Source: Paracoccus sp. TOH
GTDB lineage: Bacteria > Pseudomonadota > Alphaproteobacteria > Rhodobacterales > Rhodobacteraceae
Direction: 5' to 3'
Length of the DNA stretch: 64,000 bases
Assembly: GCF_030388245.1 (NCBI RefSeq)
Contig: NZ_CP098360.1
Coordinates: 1,262,501 to 1,326,500, forward strand
Part shown: piece by piece, positions 1 to 7,572 of the stretch
Layout of the letters: each line of letters opens with the position of its first letter
Numbering within the stretch: the first letter of the stretch is position 1
The notes under the pieces: generated by a model
The model's input: the letters and a program-made list of their open reading frames with translations, nothing else
What the model was told of the DNA's origin: nothing
The model's database searches: none
Translations under genes and position numbers: made by a program

Positions 1-467
1 GCGTCCTTGGTGGCCTGACGCTGGGCGTCGTTGAAATAGGCGGGCACCGTGATCACGGCCTGCGTCACCGGCTCGCCCAGATAGGATTCGGCGGTTTCCT
101 TCATCTTCTGCAGGATGAAGGCGGAAATCTGGCTGGGGGAGTATTTCTCGCCCCGCACCTCGACCCAGGCGTCGCCATTGCCGCCGTCGACGATGGTATA
201 GGGGACCAGCTTCTTGTCCTTCTCCACCTCGGCATCGGTGGTGCGGCGGCCGATCAGGCGCTTGACGGCGAAGACGGTGTTCGAGGGGTTGGTCACCGCC
301 TGGCGCTTGGCGGGCTGGCCCACCAGCCGCTCGCTGTCGGTGAAGCCGACGATCGAAGGCGTGGTGCGGGCGCCTTCCGAGTTCTCGATGACCTTGGGCT
401 GGCTGCCGTCCATGATGGCGACGCAGCTGTTGGTGGTTCCGAGGTCGATGCCGATGACTTTGGACAT
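1..467 (-). CDS. dnaK: Chaperone protein DnaK, N-terminal part (runs off the window)
   Basis: This is the 5' part of the cytoplasmic Hsp70 chaperone, an ATP-driven holdase/foldase that works with DnaJ and GrpE. The visible 155 residues begin [20 protein letters not shown], the phosphate-1 loop of the Hsp70 ATPase domain. They continue through [11 protein letters not shown] and [13 protein letters not shown] to [20 protein letters not shown], all conserved in bacterial DnaK. The rest of the gene lies before position 1. The ATG at 467 is preceded by an AAAGG-like Shine-Dalgarno. A heat-shock-type promoter lies about 120 bp upstream. The polysaccharide permease gene lies upstream on the same strand, 233 bp away, so dnaK probably has its own promoter. 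Confidence 0.97.
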   Translation of the reverse strand, partial: MSKVIGIDLGTTNSCVAIMDGSQPKVIENSEGARTTPSIVGFTDSERLVGQPAKRQAVTNPSNTVFAVKRLIGRRTTDAEVEKDKKLVPYTIVDGGNGDAWVEVRGEKYSPSQISAFILQKMKETAESYLGEPVTQAVITVPAYFNDAQRQATKD

Positions 468-583
468 GCAATAACCTTTCTTGCGGCGATATTCTGGGCC
501 TTGGGTCCTCAAGCGGCCCCCGAAAACCCGATCCCTGGATTGACCGAAGGGAACCGTGTCCGGGGCCCTCCGAGCTTCATGGG

Positions 584-615
584 CCTATATAGGAAGGGGT
601 CTGGCGGGCTGCAAG
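584..615 (-). promoter_or_regulatory. Sigma-32 (RpoH)-like promoter for dnaK
   Basis: Read on the minus strand, CTTG (complement of 612-615) is followed by 18 bases and then CCTATATAGG (around 584-593). This fits the alphaproteobacterial RpoH pattern of a CTTG box 17-18 bp from a CYTAT-type box. It lies about 117 bp upstream of the dnaK ATG. The match to the consensus is visible in the sequence; that it is the active heat-shock promoter is inference. Confidence 0.6.
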
Positions 616-700
616 CTGAGCCGAGGGCAGAAAACATGCCCTTGTCGCAGGCGGAAGGGCCGGCGCTTTTGCGGCGGCGGCGGTCGGGCGGAAACCGGCC

Positions 701-1522
701 TCATCGTCCGGCCGACCAGCTGATCGACACCGCCTTGCGGGTGACGAATTCCGCCATCAACCCGATCATCAGCAGCGCCAGCGTGGCATAGACCGGGTAT
801 TCCAGCGACGAGTTGCGCGGCGAGTAGTTGATGAAGGCGAAGCCGCGGGTCTGGTCGATGATATGGAACAGCGGGTTCCAGGCGAACAGGTGCAGCATGA
901 AGGAAGGCATGGTGTTGGCGACGAACATCTTGCCCGAGAACACCATGTTGATGCGCTGGTAGAACTGCGTCAGCACCGTCGCCCCCTGCGGCCACCAGGG
1001 CCGCAGCGACAGGAAGATCAGCCCGATGCAGCAGCCCGAGAACCACGCCATCAGCAGCATGGCGTAGCAGGCCAGCGGCTTGTCGATATGCACCGGCTCG
1101 ACCAGGTAGTTATAGGCCGTCAGCACCACCAGCGCCGAGAAGGTTTGCTTGTAGAGCGAGGCCAGCGCCGCGGCCGAGATCAGCACCGCCGTGTTCATCG
1201 GCCCGTGCTTCATCATCTGGTTGCTGGGACTGCCGGCATTCGACACCGCGCCGATGGCCTGGGAATGGGCCATGAACATGAAGATGCCGGTCATGATATA
1301 GACGATGAAATCGCCGCGGATCGGCGATTTGCGCACCCCGATGATGGTGAACATCAGCCAGAAGCCGGCGATCATCGCCATGGACTGCGCCACGGTCATC
1401 ACCAGCCCGACCACGGCATTGCGCTGGCCCTTGCGCAGGTTGTTGACCGTGACGTGGTAGATCAGCGACAGCGTGGTGAACGCGGCCTCGACCATGTTGC
1501 GGTTGCGGCGCTGGGTGAACAT
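701..1522 (-). CDS. ABC-2 type polysaccharide export permease (KpsM/RfbA-like)
   Basis: A membrane component of an ABC exporter, most like capsule or O-polysaccharide export permeases. The 273-residue protein has about six hydrophobic segments, beginning near VVGLVMTVAQSMAMIAGFWLM and ending in YPVYATLALLMIGLMAEF, and a central WFSGCCIGLIFLSL stretch typical of ABC-2 membrane proteins. The ATG at 1522 (MFTQRR) is preferred because it gives the usual family length and has GGAAAG upstream; a longer open frame to 1654 would overlap cysQ. No matching ATPase (KpsT) is in the window, so the complete exporter is not seen. It is divergent from cysQ-kdsB, which together with the downstream galU operon points to a surface-polysaccharide neighbourhood. 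Confidence 0.8.
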   Translation of the reverse strand: MFTQRRNRNMVEAAFTTLSLIYHVTVNNLRKGQRNAVVGLVMTVAQSMAMIAGFWLMFTIIGVRKSPIRGDFIVYIMTGIFMFMAHSQAIGAVSNAGSPSNQMMKHGPMNTAVLISAAALASLYKQTFSALVVLTAYNYLVEPVHIDKPLACYAMLLMAWFSGCCIGLIFLSLRPWWPQGATVLTQFYQRINMVFSGKMFVANTMPSFMLHLFAWNPLFHIIDQTRGFAFINYSPRNSSLEYPVYATLALLMIGLMAEFVTRKAVSISWSAGR

Positions 1523-1652
1523 GCTCGGCGGGGTCTTTCCGTTGCGACATGCGGGGCGCTTGCCCTGCGCGGTTCCCGGCATCATAAGGAACGGAACCGC
1601 CGGGTTCAATCGGCGCCGCAATCCCGTGGGTTCGGGATGGAAAGGAAAAACC

Positions 1653-2450
1653 ATGCAATTCGATCAATTGATCGCCGAGATGCGTCGCCTGGCCCTGCAG
1701 GCCGGGGACGAGATCATGAAGATCTATGGTGCCGAGGATTTCGAGGTGCGGGCGAAATCCGACGCCTCGCCGGTGACCGAGGCCGATGAGGCCGCCGATG
1801 CGCTGATCTCGGCCGGGCTGCGCGCCGCCTTCCCCGAGATCCCGCTGGTGACCGAGGAGCAGGCCGCCACCCATGGCCAGAGCCTCTCTACCTTCCTGAT
1901 CGTCGATCCGCTGGACGGCACCAAGGAATTCGTGCAGCGCCGCGGCGATTTCACCGTCAACATCGCCTATGTCCAGGACGGCGTGCCGCGCCTTGGCGTG
2001 GTCTATGCCCCGGCCAAGGGCCGGCTGTTCTATACCAATGCCGAGGGCGGCTCGGTCGAGGAGAAGGGCCCCTTCGGCGAAAAGCCGGGCGAGGTCACGC
2101 CCATCGGCGTCAATTCCATGCCCGACAACCGGGCGCTGATGGTCGTCGCCTCGAAATCGCATCGCGATGCGGCGACCGATGACTATATCGCCCGCTACGG
2201 GGTGCGCGACATGACCTCGGCCGGCAGCTCGCTGAAGTTCTGCCTGGTGGCGACGGGCGAGGCCGATCTTTACCCGCGCCTCGGCCGCACCATGGAATGG
2301 GACACCGCCGCCGGCGATGCCGTGCTGCGCGGCGCGGGTGGCGAGGTGGTGCGCTTCGATGACCACACGGCGCTGAAATACGGCAAGCCCGGTTTCGAGA
2401 ACCCGTTCTTCATCGCCTTCGCCCCCGGCGTGCTGCTGGTCAAGGACTGA
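1653..2450 (+). CDS. cysQ: 3'(2'),5'-bisphosphate nucleotidase CysQ
   Basis: A magnesium-dependent phosphatase of the inositol-monophosphatase superfamily that hydrolyses 3'-phosphoadenosine 5'-phosphate (PAP) to AMP. PAP is the by-product of PAPS-dependent sulfate assimilation and of sulfotransferases. The 265-residue protein shows the family metal motifs: SPVTEADEAAD near residue 40, LVTEEQ near 65, IVDPLDGTKEFVQRRGDFTVNI near 85, and EWDTAAGDAVLRGAGG near 215. The ATG at 1653 follows AAAGGAAAAACC. It lies 4 bp before kdsB and is probably cotranscribed. Its closeness to a sulfotransferase gene (9275-10669) suggests that PAP disposal matters here. Confidence 0.93.
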   Translation: MQFDQLIAEMRRLALQAGDEIMKIYGAEDFEVRAKSDASPVTEADEAADALISAGLRAAFPEIPLVTEEQAATHGQSLSTFLIVDPLDGTKEFVQRRGDFTVNIAYVQDGVPRLGVVYAPAKGRLFYTNAEGGSVEEKGPFGEKPGEVTPIGVNSMPDNRALMVVASKSHRDAATDDYIARYGVRDMTSAGSSLKFCLVATGEADLYPRLGRTMEWDTAAGDAVLRGAGGEVVRFDDHTALKYGKPGFENPFFIAFAPGVLLVKD

Positions 2451-2454
2451 TCCC

Positions 2455-3255
2455 ATGTCGGTCGTCATCGTCATTCCCGCCCGCCACGCCTCGACGCGCT
2501 ATCCCGGCAAGCCGCTGGTCGAGCTGCGCGGCGCCACCGGCGAGGGGCTGAGCCTGATCCGCCGCAGCTGGGCGGCGGCGCGCGCCGTCCAGGGCATCGA
2601 CCGGGTGATCGTCGCCACCGATGACGAGCGCATCCGCGCCCATGCCGAGGGTTTCGGGGCCGAGGTCGCCATGACCTCGACCGCGGCCCGCAACGGCACC
2701 GAACGCTGCGCCGAGGCGGTGGCGAAGCTGGGCCTGACGCATGAGATCGTGGTGAACCTGCAGGGCGACGCGCCGCTGACGCCCGCCTGGTTCGTCGAGG
2801 AGCTGGTCGCCGGTCTGCGCGCCGATCCGGGCGCCGATGTGGCGACGCCGGTGCTGCGTTGCTCGGGCGCCATGCGCTCGGACCTGATCGCCGACCGGGT
2901 GGCGGGCAGGGTCGGCGGCACCACCGCGGTCTTCGGCCATGATCGGCGGGCGCTGTATTTCTCCAAGGAAGTGATCCCCTATGCCGGCGCGGATTTCGCG
3001 CCGAACCAGCCGACGCCGGTGTTTCACCATGTCGGCGTCTATGCCTATCGCCCCGAGGCGCTGGCCGAGTATCCCGGCTGGGACGAGGGACGGCTGGAGG
3101 CGCTGGAAGGTCTGGAACAGCTCCGCTTCCTTGAACGCGGCCGCCGCATCCTCTGCGTCGAGGTCGAGGCGCGGGGCCGCGAGTTCTGGGAGCTGAACAA
3201 CCCCTCGGACGTGCCCAAGCTGGAAGCGATGATGAGCCGGATGGGCCTTGCCTGA
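2455..3255 (+). CDS. kdsB: 3-deoxy-manno-octulosonate cytidylyltransferase (CMP-Kdo synthetase)
   Basis: It activates Kdo with CTP to CMP-Kdo in the cytoplasm for lipid A inner core or Kdo-containing capsule. The 266-residue protein opens with VVIVIPARHASTRYPGKPL, the nucleotide-binding signature of the family. It continues with VIVATDDERI near 50, NLQGDAPL near 100 and FHHVGVYAYRPEAL near 190. The length is normal for KdsB. It starts four bases after the cysQ stop. Many bacteria carry a second capsule-specific copy (kpsU), and the sequence alone does not tell which this is. Confidence 0.93.
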   Translation: MSVVIVIPARHASTRYPGKPLVELRGATGEGLSLIRRSWAAARAVQGIDRVIVATDDERIRAHAEGFGAEVAMTSTAARNGTERCAEAVAKLGLTHEIVVNLQGDAPLTPAWFVEELVAGLRADPGADVATPVLRCSGAMRSDLIADRVAGRVGGTTAVFGHDRRALYFSKEVIPYAGADFAPNQPTPVFHHVGVYAYRPEALAEYPGWDEGRLEALEGLEQLRFLERGRRILCVEVEARGREFWELNNPSDVPKLEAMMSRMGLA

Positions 3256-3508
3256 GGCGCGGCGGCGGAGTTTTTCCGGCAGCGCGCGGCTGTCACATTT
3301 CCGCGCAGAGGGCGTCCTATTCTGGGCGCGGGAAGAAAATTGCCTAGACCTGAAAGGGGAATAAGCAGAAAATCGCTGCAAACCGCCAAAAACTGAATCG
3401 CTTTAGTAATTTATGGAACGGCCGCGCCTGCTATGCGCTTGTTGCGGAAGCGTCGACAAAGAGGGATAAGCACCCTGCAGGAGGCGCAGAAATCAGGAGA
3501 CATGATTC

Positions 3509-4399
3509 ATGAATCGCAAAGTCACCAAGGCCATCTTCCCCGTAGCTGGCCTCGGCACCCGCTTTCTTCCCGCCACGAAAAGTATTCCCAAGGAAATCAT
3601 GACCTTGGTGGATCGGCCGCTGATCCAATACGCCATCGACGAGGCGCGTGCGGCGGGTATCGAGGAATTCATCTTCGTCACTTCGCGCGGCAAGGGGGCG
3701 CTCGAGGATTATTTCGACCATGCCCACGAGCTCGAATCGAGCCTGAAGAAATCCGGCAAGAACGAGCTTCTGGACGTGCTGCGCGGCACCAACATGGATT
3801 CGGGCGCCATCGCCTATGTGCGTCAGCACAAGGCCCTGGGGCTTGGCCACGCGGTCTGGTGCGCCCGCCGGCTGCTGGGCAACGAGCCCGTCGCGGTGAT
3901 CCTGACCGACGACGTGATCATGGGCGAGCCGCCCTGCCTGCAACAGATGGTCGAGGCCTACAAGGAAACCGGCGGCACCATGGTCGCGACCATGGAAGTG
4001 CCGACCGAGAAGACCAAGGCTTACGGCGTGCTCGACGTGGCCGAGGACATGGGCGCCATCGTCCGCGCCAAGGGCATGGTCGAGAAACCCAAGGAAAACC
4101 CGCCCTCGAACCTTGCCGTGATCGGCCGCTATATCCTGGCGCCGACCGTCATGGACAACCTCAACAAGCTCAAGCAGGGCGCCGGCGGCGAGATCCAGCT
4201 GACCGACGCCATCGCCGACGAGATCGAGGAAGGCCGCGACGTCTATGGCCTGCGCTTCCGCGGCCAGCGTTTCGACTGCGGCTCCAAGGCCGGTTTCCTG
4301 CAGGCGACCGTGGCCTTCGGCCTGGCGCGCGACGATCTCAAGGACGAGTTCGCGGATTACCTCTCCGACGTCATGGCGATGCGGAAGGCTGCGGAATAA
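3509..4399 (+). CDS. galU: UTP--glucose-1-phosphate uridylyltransferase
   Basis: It makes UDP-glucose from UTP and glucose-1-phosphate, the precursor for UDP-galactose, UDP-glucuronate and surface glycans. The 296-residue protein has KAIFPVAGLGTRFLPATKS at the N-terminus (nucleotidyltransferase G-loop), KEIMTLVDRPLIQYAIDEA, and the C-terminal GGEIQLTDAI and RFDCGSKAGFLQA motifs of GalU. The ATG at 3509 has AGGAG upstream. The 253-bp region before it (3256-3508) is A/T-richer than its surroundings and probably holds the operon promoter, though I could not fix a -35/-10 pair. It is the first gene of the galU-galE-glycosyltransferase-sulfotransferase run. Confidence 0.96.
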   Translation: MNRKVTKAIFPVAGLGTRFLPATKSIPKEIMTLVDRPLIQYAIDEARAAGIEEFIFVTSRGKGALEDYFDHAHELESSLKKSGKNELLDVLRGTNMDSGAIAYVRQHKALGLGHAVWCARRLLGNEPVAVILTDDVIMGEPPCLQQMVEAYKETGGTMVATMEVPTEKTKAYGVLDVAEDMGAIVRAKGMVEKPKENPPSNLAVIGRYILAPTVMDNLNKLKQGAGGEIQLTDAIADEIEEGRDVYGLRFRGQRFDCGSKAGFLQATVAFGLARDDLKDEFADYLSDVMAMRKAAE

Positions 4400-4402
4400 G
4401 GC

Positions 4403-5401
4403 ATGGGCGACACGGTTCTGGTCACCGGCGGCGCGGGCTATATCGGCTCGCACGCCTGCAAGGCCTTGCGCGACGCGGGTTTCGTCCCCGTCACCTACGA
4501 CAACCTCTGCACCGGCTGGCAGGAAGCGGTGAAGTTCGGCCCCTTCGAGCAGGGCGATCTGATGGATCGCGCCCGGCTGGATCAGGTCCTTGCCGCCCAC
4601 AAGCCCGTCGCCGTGATGCATTTCGCGGCGCTGAGCCAGGTCGGCGAGGCCATGCGCGAGCCCGGGAAGTACTGGCGCGGCAATGTCGGCGCCTCGCTCA
4701 ACCTGATCGAGGCGACGCTGGCGGCGGGGGTGCGCAACTTCGTCTTCAGCTCGACCTGCGCCACCTATGGCGACCATGACGGCGTGGTGCTGGACGAGGG
4801 TACCGCCCAGACGCCGCTGAACGCCTATGGCGCCAGCAAGCGCGCGATCGAGGACATGCTGAAGGATTTCGGCGCCTCGGACGGGTTGCGTTCGGTGATC
4901 TTCCGCTATTTCAACGTGGCCGGCGCCGACCCCGAGGCCGAGGTGGGCGAGTTCCACCAGCCCGAGACGCATCTGATCCCGCTGATCTTGGATGCCATCG
5001 ACGGCAAGCGCGCGGCGTTGACCATTCACGGCACCGATTACCCGACGCCGGACGGCACCTGCATCCGCGACTATGTGCATGTGATGGACCTGGTGGACGC
5101 GCATGTGCTGGGGCTGAAATACCTGCTGGACGGCAAGGTGGCGACGGGCGGGCAGGAGGTGTTCTGCCTGGGCACCGGCAACGGCTTCTCGGTGCGTGAG
5201 GTGATCGACCATTCCCGGCATGTCACCAACCGCCCGGTGCCGCTGACCGAGGGGCCGCGCCGCGGCGGCGATGCGGTCAAGCTGGTCTCGGGCAGCGAAA
5301 AGGCGGTCTCGGTGCTGGGCTGGGATCCGGCGCGCTCGACCCTGCCGCAGATGATCGGCGACGCCTGGCGCTGGCACCAGAACGGCGGTTACGCCCGGTG
5401 A
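4403..5401 (+). CDS. galE: UDP-glucose 4-epimerase
   Basis: An NAD-dependent short-chain dehydrogenase that interconverts UDP-glucose and UDP-galactose. The 332 residues start with the Rossmann motif VLVTGGAGYIGSHACKAL. HFAALSQVGEAM follows near 70. The catalytic pair is seen as SSTCATYGDH (Ser/Thr, near 118) and YGASKRAIE (Tyr-x3-Lys, near 145). It starts three bases after galU and its stop overlaps the GTG of the next glycosyltransferase (GTGA), so translation is probably coupled. Together with GalU it can supply UDP-Gal to the glycosyltransferases downstream. Confidence 0.95.
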   Translation: MGDTVLVTGGAGYIGSHACKALRDAGFVPVTYDNLCTGWQEAVKFGPFEQGDLMDRARLDQVLAAHKPVAVMHFAALSQVGEAMREPGKYWRGNVGASLNLIEATLAAGVRNFVFSSTCATYGDHDGVVLDEGTAQTPLNAYGASKRAIEDMLKDFGASDGLRSVIFRYFNVAGADPEAEVGEFHQPETHLIPLILDAIDGKRAALTIHGTDYPTPDGTCIRDYVHVMDLVDAHVLGLKYLLDGKVATGGQEVFCLGTGNGFSVREVIDHSRHVTNRPVPLTEGPRRGGDAVKLVSGSEKAVSVLGWDPARSTLPQMIGDAWRWHQNGGYAR

Positions 5402-6435
5402 ACCGCCCCGGCCGGCCCGTTCTGCTGCGGCGGGCGTGGTCGGCCGGGCGGCTGCGCTGGAAACGCCGCAAGCTGATCTGGCGTGCGATCCGGGCGGGGC
5501 GCGTGCTGACCCCCGTGGCGGACCGGACCGCGGCGATCCGGCCGGGCGACATCCTGCTGTTCACCACGCTGCGCAACGAGATGCAGCGCCTGCCCGAATT
5601 TCTTGCGCATTACCGGCAACTGGGCGTGCGGCACGTCTTGGCGGTGGACAATGCCAGCACCGATGGCAGCGCCGAGTTCCTGCGCGCCCAGCCCGACGTC
5701 TCGCTGTGGAGCACCCCCGCCAGCTATCGCGAGGCGCGCTTCGGCCTGGACTGGATGGGGATGCTGCTGCTGCGCCACGGCCATGGCCATTGGTGCGTCT
5801 GCGCCGATGCCGACGAGCTGCTGGTCTATCCGCATTGCGACAGCCACGACCTGCGGGCCCTGACCGCGCATCTGGACGCGCGGGGCATTCCCGGCATGGG
5901 GGCGCTGATGCTGGACCTGTATCCGCGAGGGCCGCTCGACCAACCTTCGGGCGGGGGCAGCGTCACCGAGGAGCTGCCCTTCTTTGATGCCGGCCCCTAT
6001 CCCTGCCAGGTGATGCAGCCGCGCCGCAACCGCTGGGTGCAGGGCGGCGTGCGCCAGCGGGTGTTCTTCGCCGATCGGCCGCAGCGGGCGCCGACGCTGA
6101 ACAAGCTGCCGCTGATCCGCTGGCACTGGCGCTATGCCTATGTGAACTCGACCCATTCCATGCTGCCGCCGCGCCTGAACGACCTTTACGACGGGCCGGG
6201 CGATCCGCGGCTGTCGGGGGTGCTGCTGCACAGCAAGTTCCTGCCCGGCATCGTCGAGCGCTCGCGCGAGGAACTGGGCCGCCGGCAGCATTTCGCCGAT
6301 CCGGACGCCTATGCCGGCTATCACCGGGCGCTGACCGAGGCGCCGGTGCTGTGGCATCCCGGCTCGTTGCGCTATCGCGATTGGCGGCAATTGGCCGAAC
6401 TGGGGCTGATGGGCGGGACCGGCTGGACCGATTGA
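5398..6435 (+). CDS. Glycosyltransferase, GT2-like (Glyco_tranf_2_4 type), first copy
   Basis: A 345-residue putative cytoplasmic glycosyltransferase with a GT-A fold. The core is ILLFTTLRNEMQRLPEFLAH, then VLAVDNASTDGSAEFL, and the DxD-like metal site CVCADADELLVYP near residue 140, in the style of the Glyco_tranf_2_4 family. The N-terminus is very basic (RRAWSAGRLRWKRRKLIWRA), which may help it sit on the membrane. The GTG start overlaps the galE stop by 4 bp. It is a clear paralogue of the next gene: both share the order DxTxAIRPGDIL, TLRNE, DNAS.DGSAE, DVSLW.T.ASY, FG.DW, GHW, ELNxxP/KLPLIRW, STH and RRQHxAD. Donor and acceptor sugars are not known. Confidence 0.8.
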   Translation: MNRPGRPVLLRRAWSAGRLRWKRRKLIWRAIRAGRVLTPVADRTAAIRPGDILLFTTLRNEMQRLPEFLAHYRQLGVRHVLAVDNASTDGSAEFLRAQPDVSLWSTPASYREARFGLDWMGMLLLRHGHGHWCVCADADELLVYPHCDSHDLRALTAHLDARGIPGMGALMLDLYPRGPLDQPSGGGSVTEELPFFDAGPYPCQVMQPRRNRWVQGGVRQRVFFADRPQRAPTLNKLPLIRWHWRYAYVNSTHSMLPPRLNDLYDGPGDPRLSGVLLHSKFLPGIVERSREELGRRQHFADPDAYAGYHRALTEAPVLWHPGSLRYRDWRQLAELGLMGGTGWTD

Positions 6436-6543
6436 CCGCCCGCGCCCGGTACGAGGATGAAACCGCTTGCGAAAAACCGCGCCACGAAGCATGTCCCCTA
6501 GCATGAGCCGAGACGGTCACATTCAACCCAAGGATGGCATGCG

Positions 6544-7572
6544 GTGCCCAGGCTGACGCGCTGGCCGATCTGGAAGCGCCTGCGTCGGCGGACCCGGCGG
6601 CAATGGCTGATCGGGCGGGCCCTGAACCGCGCCCGCGCCCTGCGGCCGGTGCAGAACCGCACCGATGCCATCCGGCCCGGCGACATCCTGGTCTTTGTCA
6701 CCCTGCGCAACGAGCTGATCCGGCTGCCCTGGTTCTTCGACCATTACCGCAAGCTGGGGGTGCAGCATTTCCTGGTGGTGGACAATGCCAGCGCCGACGG
6801 CAGCGCGGAATGGCTGGCCGGCCAGCTCGACGTCTCGTTGTGGCGGACCGAGGCGAGCTACAAGGAATCGCGTTTCGGCATGGACTGGCTGAACGCGCTG
6901 TTGCGGCGCTATGGCAGCGGGCATTGGTGCCTGACCGTCGATCCCGACGAGTTCCTGATCTATCCGCATCACGACACCCGGCCCCTGCAGGCGCTGACCG
7001 ATTGGCTGGACGCGGGCGGGATCCGGTCCTTTTCGGCCATGCTGCTGGACATGTATCCCAAGGGCTCGCTGGTCTCGCAGCCTTATCGCGCCGGGCAGGA
7101 TCCGTTCGAGATCGCGCGCTGGTTCGATCCGGCGAATTACACGATCCGCAAGAACTGGGAATATGGCAACCTGTGGATCCAGGGCGGGCCGCGCGGCCGG
7201 GCCTTCTTTGCCGACGATCCCGGCAATGGTCCGGCGCTGAACAAGATCCCGCTGGTGCGGTGGGAGCGGTCCTATGCCTATGTCAGCTCGACCCACATGC
7301 TGCTGCCGCGTTCGCTGAACATCGTCTATGACGAGCATGGCGGCGAAAAGGCCTCGGGCTGCCTGCTGCATGCCAAGTTCCTGTCCACGTTCGTCGAGAA
7401 ATCCGCCGAGGAGCTGACCCGGCGGCAGCATTACGCCGACAGCCAGGAATACATGGCCTATCATTCGGGCCTGCAGGACGATCCGGACTTCTGGTGCGAG
7501 CAGTCCTGCGAGCTGCAGGACTGGCGCCAGCTCGAGGATCTGGGCCTGATCTCCAAGGGGCACTGGGCATGA
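6544..7572 (+). CDS. Glycosyltransferase, GT2-like (Glyco_tranf_2_4 type), second copy
   Basis: A 342-residue putative glycosyltransferase colinear with its upstream neighbour, so the two most likely arose by tandem duplication. It has ILVFVTLRNELIRLPWFFDH, VVDNASADGSAEWL and CLTVDPDEFLIYPHHD as the metal and nucleotide-sugar site. The GTG start at 6544 is chosen because AAGGA lies upstream and it aligns with the basic N-terminus of the first copy. A 108-bp gap separates the copies, while its own stop overlaps the next start (ATGA). Divergence between the copies, for example ADADELL against VDPDEFL, suggests they act on different linkages. Confidence 0.8.
   Translation: MPRLTRWPIWKRLRRRTRRQWLIGRALNRARALRPVQNRTDAIRPGDILVFVTLRNELIRLPWFFDHYRKLGVQHFLVVDNASADGSAEWLAGQLDVSLWRTEASYKESRFGMDWLNALLRRYGSGHWCLTVDPDEFLIYPHHDTRPLQALTDWLDAGGIRSFSAMLLDMYPKGSLVSQPYRAGQDPFEIARWFDPANYTIRKNWEYGNLWIQGGPRGRAFFADDPGNGPALNKIPLVRWERSYAYVSSTHMLLPRSLNIVYDEHGGEKASGCLLHAKFLSTFVEKSAEELTRRQHYADSQEYMAYHSGLQDDPDFWCEQSCELQDWRQLEDLGLISKGHWA

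Noticed and set aside
1110..2474. A 454-codon minus-strand frame over cysQ and the export permease
   Set aside because: It overlaps cysQ in antisense and the permease in another frame; no family features.
3431..5377. A 648-codon minus-strand frame opposite galU and galE
   Set aside because: Antisense to two well-supported genes and compositionally biased.
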